DNA from: Gemmatimonadota bacterium | GTDB lineage: Bacteria; Gemmatimonadota; Gemmatimonadetes; Gemmatimonadales; GWC2-71-9 | Direction of reading: 5' to 3' | Assembly: GCA_027294455.1 (NCBI GenBank) | Contig: JAPULZ010000113.1 | Location: 1-40,727 of the forward strand | DNA: 40,727 nucleotides | Shown here: positions 33,883-40,727 of the stretch, piece after piece | Numbering within the stretch: position 1 is the first letter of the stretch | Layout: every line of letters starts with the position of its first letter | The notes under the pieces: model-generated | Told to the model about the DNA's origin: nothing | Seen by the model: the letters and a program-made list of their open reading frames with translations, nothing else | Database searches by the model: none | Program-made: the position numbers and the translations under genes

Positions 33883-33954
33883 CAGGAGCGGGCAGATTTC
33901 GGCATATTTTCGGGACAGCCACTTGGCGACATTCCCCTGGCCCGTTGGCCACTC

Positions 33955-34965
33955 GTGAGCACCCTGTTCGAATTCATCCGGGAACTCATCGACATACCCT
34001 CCGTGACGGGCGACGAAGAGCCGATCGCTCGGTTCCTGGAGCGAGAGCTGGACACGCGGGGTTTCCGCGTGACCCTCCAGGAAGTCGCCCACGGGCGGCT
34101 CAACGTGTTCGCCGGCGATGCGGGCACGGCCGTGGTCGTACTGTGCACTCATCTCGATACGGTTCCGCCCTTCATGCCCAGCGCCGAAGACGACGAGTTC
34201 ATCTACGGGCGGGGTGCCTGTGACGCCAAAGGCATTCTCGCGGCGATGGTCACCGCGGCCGAGCGACTGCGGGGCGGCGGCATCGACGGCGTCGGGTTGC
34301 TCTTCGTGGTCGGGGAGGAAACCGACAGTGCCGGCGCCCGCAAGGCGAACGAGCTCGGCGTGCATTCACGCTACATCGTGGTCGGAGAGCCGACGCACAA
34401 CGTTCCGGCCAGCGGCCACAAGGGCGCGTTCGGATTCGTGCTCAAGGCGTCGGGCACCGCGGCCCACTCGGCCTACCCCGAACGGGGAGACTCCGCCATC
34501 GATCGCCTTCTGGCGGTTCTCGAGCGCGTTCGCCACACCTCGTGGGGCACGGACGCCATGTTGGGTGAGGCCTCGTGCAACGTCGGGACGATCGCCGGTG
34601 GCGCAGCCGGCAACGTCATCGCCCCAAACGCTGAGGCGCGCGTCCTTGTTCGGACCGTAGGGCCGGCGGCCGAGGCGCGCGCCACGTTGGATCGATTGAT
34701 CGACGGAGACCCCAAGCTGCACTACGACATCGTGACCGAGAACGACGCCGTATGGTGTGAGACGCTTCCGGGAGTCGATGCGGCCCCCGTCGCGTTCGGC
34801 TCCGACATCCCGTCTCTCACGGCGTTTGGAAAACCGCTATTGTTCGGCCCGGGCAACATTCACGACGCACACACCGACGACGAAAAGATCGCCAAGCGGG
34901 ACGTGGAGGACGCGGTGGACCTGTACTGCCGGGCGGTAACCCATCTCATGCAGCACGGAACGTAA
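33955..34965 (+). CDS. M20 deacylase, probable DapE-type succinyl/acetyl-DAP hydrolase
   Basis: A 336-residue metallohydrolase of the M20 family with GTG start at 33955. Metal and catalytic residues are H66 and D68 in CTHLDTVPP, D90 in GRGACDAKG, E121/E122 in VGEETDSAG, E145 in GEPTHN and H306 in NIHDAHTDDE. M20 enzymes include DapE, ArgE, LysK and carboxypeptidases; location directly before asd, lysC, dapB, dapA and dapD makes removal of the succinyl or acetyl group from N-acyl-LL-diaminopimelate the best guess. The gene is about 40 residues shorter than E. coli DapE. A small stem (TGGCC/GGCCA) lies just before the start codon; no lysine riboswitch is present. Confidence 0.8.
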   Translation: MSTLFEFIRELIDIPSVTGDEEPIARFLERELDTRGFRVTLQEVAHGRLNVFAGDAGTAVVVLCTHLDTVPPFMPSAEDDEFIYGRGACDAKGILAAMVTAAERLRGGGIDGVGLLFVVGEETDSAGARKANELGVHSRYIVVGEPTHNVPASGHKGAFGFVLKASGTAAHSAYPERGDSAIDRLLAVLERVRHTSWGTDAMLGEASCNVGTIAGGAAGNVIAPNAEARVLVRTVGPAAEARATLDRLIDGDPKLHYDIVTENDAVWCETLPGVDAAPVAFGSDIPSLTAFGKPLLFGPGNIHDAHTDDEKIAKRDVEDAVDLYCRAVTHLMQHGT

Positions 34966-34968
34966 CCG

Positions 34969-36036
34969 GTGCCTCCAAAACTCGAGGTGGCGGTGCTCGG
35001 CGCGACGGGTGCGGTGGGCCAGCGATTCGTCGAGCGTCTCGACGGGCATCCCCAGTTCGTGGTGAGCCGGGTGGCCGCCTCGGAACGCTCGCAGGGCAAG
35101 CCCTATCGGGAGGCCTGCAGCTGGAGGCTTCCGGTCCCGATGCCCGAAGCAGTGGGTGCGTTGACCGTGCAAGACCTGACACCGGATCCCGGTATTGCCA
35201 TCGCTTTCTCCGCCCTCACGGCTGACGTGGCCGAAGAAGTGGAGGTGGCGTGGGCCAAGGCCGGTGTCGCGGTGTTCAGCAACGCCCGCAACCACCGCAT
35301 GGCCCCGGACGTCCCGCTGTTGATTCCCGAGGTGAACGCCGACCATCTGAGCCTGGCCGCCTGCCAGGCCGAGACACGACGATTCCCGGCCACCGGATTC
35401 TTGGCCACCAACCCGAACTGCTCCGCCACGTTTCTCACAATGGCGCTCGCCCCGCTGCACCGGGCGTTCGGCGTTGAGGCGGTGTCGGTGGTGACCCTTC
35501 AAGCGGTTTCCGGCGCGGGCTACCCCGGGCTGCCGGCCATCGATATCGCCGGCAACGTGATCCCCTACATCGCCGGTGAAGAAGCCAAGCTCGAGACCGA
35601 AACCCGCAAGATGCTGGGCAGGCTCGACAATGGCGTCATCCGGCATGCCGAGTTCCCCATCTCTGCCCAGGTGAACCGTGTACCGGTCGTGGATGGGCAC
35701 ACCGAGTCCATATCGGTAAAGCTGGCCCAGCGCGTCGGCCTGGACGAGGTGCGCGACGCCCTGGTCACGTTCACCGGCGAGCCGCAGGAGCGAAATCTCC
35801 CATCGGCGCCGGTGACACCCTTGATCATGGTGGAGGAGCCCGATCGTCCCCAACCCGCGTTGGACCTGGACCGGAACGGAGGCATGAGCGCCGTGGTGGG
35901 GCGGCTACGTCCCTGCCCCGTACTCGACTTCAAGATGACGGTGCTGGGCCACAATACGGTACGCGGGGCGGCCGGGGGCTCGATCTTGAACGCCGAGCTG
36001 GCCGTGGCGCGAGGGGTGCTCGGAGGCTCGCGGTGA
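34969..36036 (+). CDS. asd: Aspartate-semialdehyde dehydrogenase
   Basis: A 355-residue enzyme with GTG start three bases after the M20 stop. The nucleotide motif GATGAVG is at 11-17, the catalytic cysteine C151 lies in NPNCSAT, and the substrate-site segment QAVSGAGYPG and the acid-base histidine in HTESI are conserved. It reduces beta-aspartyl phosphate to aspartate semialdehyde using NADPH, supplying lysine, DAP, threonine and methionine synthesis. The stop overlaps the lysC start in GTGA. Confidence 0.96.
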   Translation: MPPKLEVAVLGATGAVGQRFVERLDGHPQFVVSRVAASERSQGKPYREACSWRLPVPMPEAVGALTVQDLTPDPGIAIAFSALTADVAEEVEVAWAKAGVAVFSNARNHRMAPDVPLLIPEVNADHLSLAACQAETRRFPATGFLATNPNCSATFLTMALAPLHRAFGVEAVSVVTLQAVSGAGYPGLPAIDIAGNVIPYIAGEEAKLETETRKMLGRLDNGVIRHAEFPISAQVNRVPVVDGHTESISVKLAQRVGLDEVRDALVTFTGEPQERNLPSAPVTPLIMVEEPDRPQPALDLDRNGGMSAVVGRLRPCPVLDFKMTVLGHNTVRGAAGGSILNAELAVARGVLGGSR

Positions 36037-37445
36037 TCGTGATGAAGTTCGGCGGTACGTCGGTGCAGGATGCGGCGCGCATCCGCGCCGCCGTGAGCAT
36101 CGTGCAACGCCACCGCGATCGGCAACCGGTCGTCGTCCTCTCGGCCATCGCGGGCGCGACGCGGGAACTCCTCACTCTCGCCACGACCGCACTGGAGCAA
36201 GGCTGGCAGGCGGCGTGCGCGCCTCTCGCCTCCTTCGAGAACCGCCACCGGGGCATCCTCGCCGACTTGGGCCTCGACGCCGCCGCCGAGCACCAGGTCG
36301 GTGACACCATCACGACGTACGCCGAAGAGATCGAGGAATTTCTCAAGGGCGTCGCCCTGCTCAAGCAACTCACCCGCCAAACCCAGGACACCATCCTCGG
36401 ATACGGCGAGCGGTTCTCGACCTTACTGTTCCAGGCTGCCGCGCAGTCGAGCGGCCTCGACGTCGAGACCGTCGACGCGGCGACGGTCATGATCACCGAC
36501 GCGCGATTCCGCGCAGCCCGCCCGGATCGCGCGGAACTCGAGACCCGCAGTGCGGCAACGATTCTCCCCATCATTGCCCAGGGCCGCATCCCCGTCACGC
36601 AAGGATTCATCGGGGCGACGCGCGACGGCATTCCGACGACGATGGGCTTCGAAGCGTCAGACTATTCAGCCTCACTGCTCGGTGCCGCCCTCGGCGCGAG
36701 CGAGATTCAAATCTGGACCGACGTGGCGGGCATGCTCACCACCGGCCATACGGCGGTGGACGACGTCAAATGCGTGCGCGAGTTGTCGTTCGACGAGGCA
36801 GCGGAGTTGTCTCTCTTCGGCGCCAAGGTGCTCCATCCCAAGACCGTGGAGCCGGCCATCGACCGGAATATTCCGGTGCGGATCATGCATGCGGCGAACC
36901 CGGACGCGCCGGGGACGACGATCACCGCCGCCCCCACCCCGACGGGCGTCCCGGTCAAGTCCATCGCGGTCAAGGAGCAGGTCACGACGCTCCGCATGCG
37001 GCCCCTGAGTCCGACGCCGAGACACGTGAGCCTGCGCGTGATCGCCGAGATCGTCGATCGGTACGAGCTGTCGCCGATCTTGATCACGACGTCGGGCCAC
37101 CGCATGGCCTGGGTGTTCGACGACCCGGGGTTGGGCGCGGCTGCCGATACTTCGCCCGCCCTGGCGGCGTTCGGCACCCACTTCGATACCATATGCAATC
37201 CCGACTGCGCCATCGTGTCCGTGGTCGGGGAGATGACGGAGCGGGCGGACGGCACCCTGGCACGGGCGCTCGGGGTTCTCACCGACACGACGTTGCACAT
37301 CGCAAGTCACGGCGCATCGGATACGAGCCTATCTTTCGTCATGCCCAGACACGAAACGGCCCACGCTGTCCGAAAGCTGCACGACGAATTCTTCGCGGGC
37401 GCCGCGCTCGGCGGCCTGTTTGGGCCGGCGGAGGCCCCGCGTTGA
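36033..37445 (+). CDS. lysC: Aspartate kinase
   Basis: A 470-residue aspartokinase with GTG start in the asd overlap. KFGGTSV (5-11) marks the amino-acid kinase domain, with GFIGATRDGIPTTMGFEASDYSASLLGAALGA style phosphate-binding segment and WTDVAGMLTT following. Two ACT domains fill residues about 310-470, which commonly confer feedback inhibition by lysine or threonine. Longer than the ThrA-unrelated LysC of Bacillus and similar to the single-chain AK III/ThrA-like class. It catalyses the first step of the aspartate pathway; the next genes take the product to tetrahydrodipicolinate. Confidence 0.95.
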   Translation: MIVMKFGGTSVQDAARIRAAVSIVQRHRDRQPVVVLSAIAGATRELLTLATTALEQGWQAACAPLASFENRHRGILADLGLDAAAEHQVGDTITTYAEEIEEFLKGVALLKQLTRQTQDTILGYGERFSTLLFQAAAQSSGLDVETVDAATVMITDARFRAARPDRAELETRSAATILPIIAQGRIPVTQGFIGATRDGIPTTMGFEASDYSASLLGAALGASEIQIWTDVAGMLTTGHTAVDDVKCVRELSFDEAAELSLFGAKVLHPKTVEPAIDRNIPVRIMHAANPDAPGTTITAAPTPTGVPVKSIAVKEQVTTLRMRPLSPTPRHVSLRVIAEIVDRYELSPILITTSGHRMAWVFDDPGLGAAADTSPALAAFGTHFDTICNPDCAIVSVVGEMTERADGTLARALGVLTDTTLHIASHGASDTSLSFVMPRHETAHAVRKLHDEFFAGAALGGLFGPAEAPR

Positions 37446-38191
37446 AGCTCGCCCTCCTGGGCATGGGTCGCATGGGACAGGAGATTGACCGCCTCGCCCG
37501 CGCCGCGGGTCACGATGTCGTGGCCCGGATCGACATCGCCCTCGACCCCGACCCCGACCCGGAGCCACTCCCCGACCAACTGCGGGGGGCCGACGTCGTG
37601 GTGGATTTCACGGTACCGCGTGCGGTGCTGGGGAACATCGAGGGCGCAGCCGCGGCCGGCGTTCCCATGGTCGTGGGCACCACGGGCTGGTACGATGAGA
37701 TGGACCGAGCGCGCGCCCTCGTCGCGCAGGCCGGCATCGGTTTCATCTCGGGAGCAAATTTCTCCATCGGTGCCCAGGTGCTCATGCGCCTGACCCAGCA
37801 GGCCGCGACACTCCTCGATCGGTTCCCGGAATACGACCCGTACGTGTTCGAGCATCACCATACGGCCAAGAAGGATGCCCCGAGCGGCACAGCCATCAAG
37901 CTCGCCGAGCGGATTCTCGACGCGATGGAACGCAAACGGCATGTGCAAACCGGCAATCCGGACGGCGCCATCGATCCCGCCGCCTTGCACGTTACGAGCT
38001 TGCGGGCGGGCGAGGCGTTCGGACACCACCGGGTGGGATTCGATGCCGCGGCGGAATCCATCGAGCTCGTGCACACGGCGCACAGCCGAGAAGGATTCGC
38101 CCTCGGAGCCTTGTACGCCGCCGAGTGGATCAAGGATCGCAAGGGGTTCTACGAATTCTCCCAGCTCTTCGAACAGGGCGACGACCCATGA
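37442..38191 (+). CDS. dapB: 4-hydroxy-tetrahydrodipicolinate reductase
   Basis: A 249-residue protein with a TTG start at 37442 in a TTGA overlap with lysC; upstream in-frame sequence lies inside lysC in another frame. GMGRMG (7-12) is the NAD(P)H-binding loop. The catalytic segment EHHHTAKKDAPSGTA contains H138-H140 and K144. VVDFTVPRAVLGNIE and VVGTTGW are family landmarks. A DPDPDPEP acidic run occurs near 35-42. It reduces the DapA product to tetrahydrodipicolinate. Confidence 0.95.
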   Translation: MKLALLGMGRMGQEIDRLARAAGHDVVARIDIALDPDPDPEPLPDQLRGADVVVDFTVPRAVLGNIEGAAAAGVPMVVGTTGWYDEMDRARALVAQAGIGFISGANFSIGAQVLMRLTQQAATLLDRFPEYDPYVFEHHHTAKKDAPSGTAIKLAERILDAMERKRHVQTGNPDGAIDPAALHVTSLRAGEAFGHHRVGFDAAAESIELVHTAHSREGFALGALYAAEWIKDRKGFYEFSQLFEQGDDP

Positions 38192-39081
38192 AGACCACCT
38201 GGAAGGGCACCTACACCGCCCTCGTAACGCCGTTCCAAGCCGATGGCGCGATCGACGAACCCGCTCTCCGTGGGTTGGTCGATCGCCAAATCGCCGGTGG
38301 CGTCGACGGGATCGTACCATGCGGCACGACGGGCGAGAGCGCCACGTTGCACGCCGACGAGAAGCTGCGCGTCGTGGAGATCGTGACAGAGCAGACTGAC
38401 GGACGTGTGGCCGTCCTCGCCGGGGCCGGCGGCAACTCCACCCATGACGTGATCGCACTCGCGCAGCGCATGGCGGCGGCGCGCGTCGATGGGATTCTGA
38501 GCGTCGTGCCCTACTACAACAAGCCGACGCAGGGCGGCCTGTACAGCCATTTCGCCGCCATCGCGGATGCGGTCCAAGCGCCGGTGGTGCTGTACAACGT
38601 CCCGGGCCGCACCGCCGTCAACCTGGCGGCGGACACGGTACTTCGTCTCGCCGAACACGGCAACATCGTCGGGGTCAAAGAGGCCTCGGGCGACTTCCCG
38701 CAGGTCATGCAAATCATCCAGGGTGCTCCCCAGGGTTTCCATGTGTTGTCCGGGGAGGATTCCCTCACGTTGCCCATCATCGCGTTGGGCGGGCACGGCG
38801 TCGTCTCCGTGGTGGCCAACGAGCTGCCCGACCTCATGAGCGACATGGTCCGCGCCGCACTCGCCGGCGATTTCTCGAGCGCCCGGGAGCTGCACTACAA
38901 ACTGCTGAGGCTCATGGACGCCAATTTCATCGAGACCAATCCCATTCCCGCGAAGGCAGCCCTCGCCATGATGGGCCTCATCGGAGAACACTACCGCTTG
39001 CCCATGGTGCCCATCACGGATGCTTCCCGTGAGACTCTCCGAGCCGACCTGATTGCACTCGAGTTGCTGGAGCCCCAATGA
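38188..39081 (+). CDS. dapA: 4-hydroxy-tetrahydrodipicolinate synthase
   Basis: A 297-residue TIM-barrel lyase starting at ATG 38188 (ATGA overlap with dapB). GTTGES (46-51) binds pyruvate, Y136 in YNVPGRT assists, and the Schiff-base lysine is K164 in VGVKEASGD. It condenses pyruvate with aspartate semialdehyde, the committed step to lysine and DAP. In this operon it follows dapB although it acts before it. Confidence 0.96.
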   Translation: MKTTWKGTYTALVTPFQADGAIDEPALRGLVDRQIAGGVDGIVPCGTTGESATLHADEKLRVVEIVTEQTDGRVAVLAGAGGNSTHDVIALAQRMAAARVDGILSVVPYYNKPTQGGLYSHFAAIADAVQAPVVLYNVPGRTAVNLAADTVLRLAEHGNIVGVKEASGDFPQVMQIIQGAPQGFHVLSGEDSLTLPIIALGGHGVVSVVANELPDLMSDMVRAALAGDFSSARELHYKLLRLMDANFIETNPIPAKAALAMMGLIGEHYRLPMVPITDASRETLRADLIALELLEPQ

Positions 39082-39917
39082 CCGCCGCCGAGTTGCGGAC
39101 GATCATCGAAGGCCTGTACGAACTTCCAGCTGCCGAGCTACCCGCCGATGCCGTCGATGCCGTCCGCGCATTGCGCGACATGCTCTCGCGTGGAGACGTG
39201 CGGGCGGCGGAGCCCGCCGGCGCCGGCTGGCTGGTCAACGACTGGGTCAAGAAGGGCATCTTGGTGGGGTTCCGGGCTGGCCAGATCGCAGATTATTCCA
39301 TCAACGAGCGCTTCCCCTTTTTCGACAAGGACACGTTCCCACCACGAGCGTTTGGCCGCGAGGACGGCGTGCGCATCGTCCCGGGAGGCTCCTCGATCCG
39401 CGACGGCGCCTTCGTGGCCCCGGGCGTGGTGTGCATGCCGCCCATGTTCATCAATGTGGGGAGCTATGTGGACGAAGGCACGATGATTGATTCGCATGCG
39501 CTCGTGGGGTCGTGTGCGCAGATCGGCAAGCACGTTCACCTCTCCGCGGGGGTGCAGATCGGCGGGGTCTTGGAGCCGATCGGTGCGATGCCGGTGATCA
39601 TCGAGGACGGCGCGCTGATCGGCGGCAACTGCGGCGTATACGAGGCCACGATCGTGGGCGCCGGCGCCGTCTTGGCCCCGGGCACCATGCTCACCAGATC
39701 GACGCCCATCTACGATCTCGTCAACGACACCGTGGTGCGCAGCGCTCCCGGAGAGCCCATGACCGTGCCGCCGCGCGCCGTGGTGGTTCCGGGAAGCCGT
39801 CCCGCCAAGGGAAAAGTGGCCGAAGCCCAGGGGGTGCACCTGTACACCCCGGTGATCGTCAAGTATCGGGATCCCGCCACCGACGCGGCCGTTGCCCTCG
39901 AAGACGCCCTGCGCTAG
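39078..39917 (+). CDS. dapD: Tetrahydrodipicolinate N-succinyltransferase
   Basis: A 279-residue enzyme beginning ATG 39078 (ATGA overlap with dapA). Residues about 1-90 are helical; the rest is a left-handed parallel beta-helix made of hexapeptide repeats (VRIVPGGSSIRDGAFVAPGVV style). SYVDEGTMIDSHALVGSCAQIG and GGVLEPIGAMPVIIEDGALIGGNCG are DapD signatures. It transfers succinyl (or acetyl) to tetrahydrodipicolinate, so this organism uses the acylated DAP branch, which the M20 protein at the operon start would later undo. Only 11 bases separate its stop from the convergent yjbQ-like gene. Confidence 0.95.
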   Translation: MTAAELRTIIEGLYELPAAELPADAVDAVRALRDMLSRGDVRAAEPAGAGWLVNDWVKKGILVGFRAGQIADYSINERFPFFDKDTFPPRAFGREDGVRIVPGGSSIRDGAFVAPGVVCMPPMFINVGSYVDEGTMIDSHALVGSCAQIGKHVHLSAGVQIGGVLEPIGAMPVIIEDGALIGGNCGVYEATIVGAGAVLAPGTMLTRSTPIYDLVNDTVVRSAPGEPMTVPPRAVVVPGSRPAKGKVAEAQGVHLYTPVIVKYRDPATDAAVALEDALR

Positions 39918-39928
39918 CCCCGGCCCGA

Positions 39929-40351
39929 TCACTCTCCGACGACCGTCAGCACCACCTCACGTCTGCGCGGACGGTTGTCCACGTTGATGACCACCACCTG
40001 CTGCCACGTGCCGAGCTGCAGCTGGCCGCCGGTAACGGGAATCGCTACGCTGGTCTTGAGCAATGCCGACCGCACGTGGGAGAATCCGTTGCCGTCCCCC
40101 CACCGGGCGTTGTGTTCGTAGTCCCCGTTCGTCGGCGCCAGCGCGTCCAGGGCGGCGCGCAAATCGGCCAGGGCGCCACTCTCGTATTCGATCGTGGTGA
40201 CGGCACCGGTGGATCCCACCAATGCCACGACCGCGATCCCGGTGGTGATCCCGGACTCGGCCACCACGGCGTTGAGTTGATCGGTCACATCTTCGTGACC
40301 AAACTCCTCTGCCAGCGGAAGCGTCCATTGGCTCTGCGCGACTCGCGACAT
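39929..40351 (-). CDS. YjbQ/UPF0047-family protein
   Basis: A 140-residue protein started at ATG 40351, which has GGAGG eight bases upstream; extension to 40438 adds non-conserved sequence. Family features are GHEDVTDQLNAVVAESGITTGIAVVALVGST, a YEHNARWGDGNGFSHVRSALL segment with conserved histidines, and the TGGQLQLGTWQQVVVINVDNRPRRREV end. Members are known as secondary thiamine-phosphate synthase, able to complement thiE weakly, but the true function is uncertain. It is a compact single-domain protein and stands alone here. Confidence 0.9.
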   Translation of the reverse strand: MSRVAQSQWTLPLAEEFGHEDVTDQLNAVVAESGITTGIAVVALVGSTGAVTTIEYESGALADLRAALDALAPTNGDYEHNARWGDGNGFSHVRSALLKTSVAIPVTGGQLQLGTWQQVVVINVDNRPRRREVVLTVVGE

Positions 40352-40423
40352 GGCATCCCTCCACCGATCGTTGGGTATCTTCAATGGTGTAACGTCGAAT
40401 GGACACAAGTTAAGGGGACCGCG

Positions 40424-40727
40424 GTGACCCGTCTTCACAAGCTGTACCTCATCACCTGGCTGGCCATGGCCTGCTCGAGCCCCTCGCGCTCGCTGGGGTT
40501 GATCTATCTCAACGGTCGCGCCGTCGAGCCGGTGGGCGACAGCATCTTGGCGATGACGTCGGAGGGCGCCCGGGGACTAGTCCTCTACGACCTGCGATCC
40601 AACATCGCCGACACCATCGGCACCGACGCCCTGCGGCACCCACTCCATGTGCAGCAGCAAGGTGGCCGCTGGTACGTCTCCGACCTCGGCGACGCCGGGC
40701 AGCCAGAGATCGTCGTGCTTTCCTGGG
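40424..40727 (+). CDS. Putative lipoprotein (partial, right edge)
   Basis: A GTG start at 40424 opens a frame to the end of the window (101 codons). The first 17 residues form a short signal with lipobox-like AMAC, predicting a lipid-anchored exported protein. The following sequence alternates short strands with turns (DSILAMTSEGARGLVLYDLR, HVQQQGGRWYVSDLGDAG), compatible with a beta-propeller, but the visible part is too short to name a family. It is divergent from the yjbQ-like gene. Confidence 0.55.
   Translation, partial: MTRLHKLYLITWLAMACSSPSRSLGLIYLNGRAVEPVGDSILAMTSEGARGLVLYDLRSNIADTIGTDALRHPLHVQQQGGRWYVSDLGDAGQPEIVVLSW

Noticed and set aside
33883..33954. Lysine riboswitch before the lysine operon
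   Set aside because: The intergenic space is 72 bases, far below the length of the L-box aptamer, and conserved elements are missing.
33351..34148. Upstream extension of the multicopper oxidase frame by 266 codons
   Set aside because: It covers two well-supported plus-strand genes and precedes a clear signal peptide at 33350, so the shorter start is used.
37549..37566. Tandem GACCCC-type repeat in dapB
   Set aside because: It is in frame, encodes a short Asp-Pro run in a surface loop, and gives no sign of slippage or regulation.
1..40727. CRISPR array, integrase, transposase or toxin-antitoxin pair
   Set aside because: No regularly spaced direct repeats and no protein with the relevant motifs were found on either strand.

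Overview
The window is high-GC, densely packed bacterial DNA. The gene content includes TonB-dependent and TolC outer-membrane proteins, a DUF481 barrel, a bacillithiol biosynthesis deacetylase, a PadR regulator coupled to an FtsX-type permease, a succinyl/acetyl-type lysine operon, MsrPQ and large secreted hydrolases. It is clearly didermic and, by inference, best fits Gemmatimonadota or a close relative; a marker-gene tree would settle this. I see no CRISPR array, no intact insertion sequence and no prophage.

Layout. 1-1560: the N-terminus of an ADOP-type permease leaving the left edge, its PadR regulator, a frameshifted gene remnant, and a type IV pilin-like gene. 1690-1950: a tRNA-Asn on the minus strand whose first base touches the T-tract of a strong intrinsic terminator; a short candidate RNA or 21-codon ORF precedes the terminator. 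1963-3710: a Dph6-like PP-loop protein and a DUF481 barrel. 3707-10538 (minus): a compact run of MFS transporter, two GT4 glycosyltransferases, an HPr-kinase-like P-loop protein, an M28 lipoprotein peptidase and a cysteine-cluster protein. 10634-12649: a TonB-dependent receptor, divergent from that run. 12770-19665 (minus): a 1343-residue multi-sensor histidine kinase overlapping an aminotransferase, then msrP-msrQ. 19722-26170 (plus): a secreted protein of unknown function, then a tripartite export set (TolC, HlyD-type adaptor, two MacB-like permeases) with no ATPase gene. 26677-29668: bshB1, cysteine desulfurase and mnmA, a sulfur and thiol group. 29730-33350 (minus): multicopper oxidase and amidohydrolase, both secreted. 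33508-39917 (plus): a small membrane protein, then the lysine operon (M20 deacylase, asd, lysC, dapB, dapA, dapD). 39929-40727: a YjbQ-family protein and the start of a putative lipoprotein.

Translational coupling is pervasive: many adjacent genes share a 4-base start/stop overlap. An imperfect palindromic repeat built on AGCCACAGAGGACACAGAG occurs between two convergent gene pairs (after the TonB receptor and after mnmA), and a decayed half-copy follows the second permease; it probably serves as a bidirectional terminator and is a dispersed genomic repeat.

The parts that seem least explained by known systems are the HprK-like kinase/glycosyltransferase/MFS run, the terminator-tRNA junction with its candidate small RNA, the orphan permease pair, the very large histidine kinase, and the N-terminal extension of the multicopper oxidase. 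Functions are assigned by reading translated motifs; no database search was possible.
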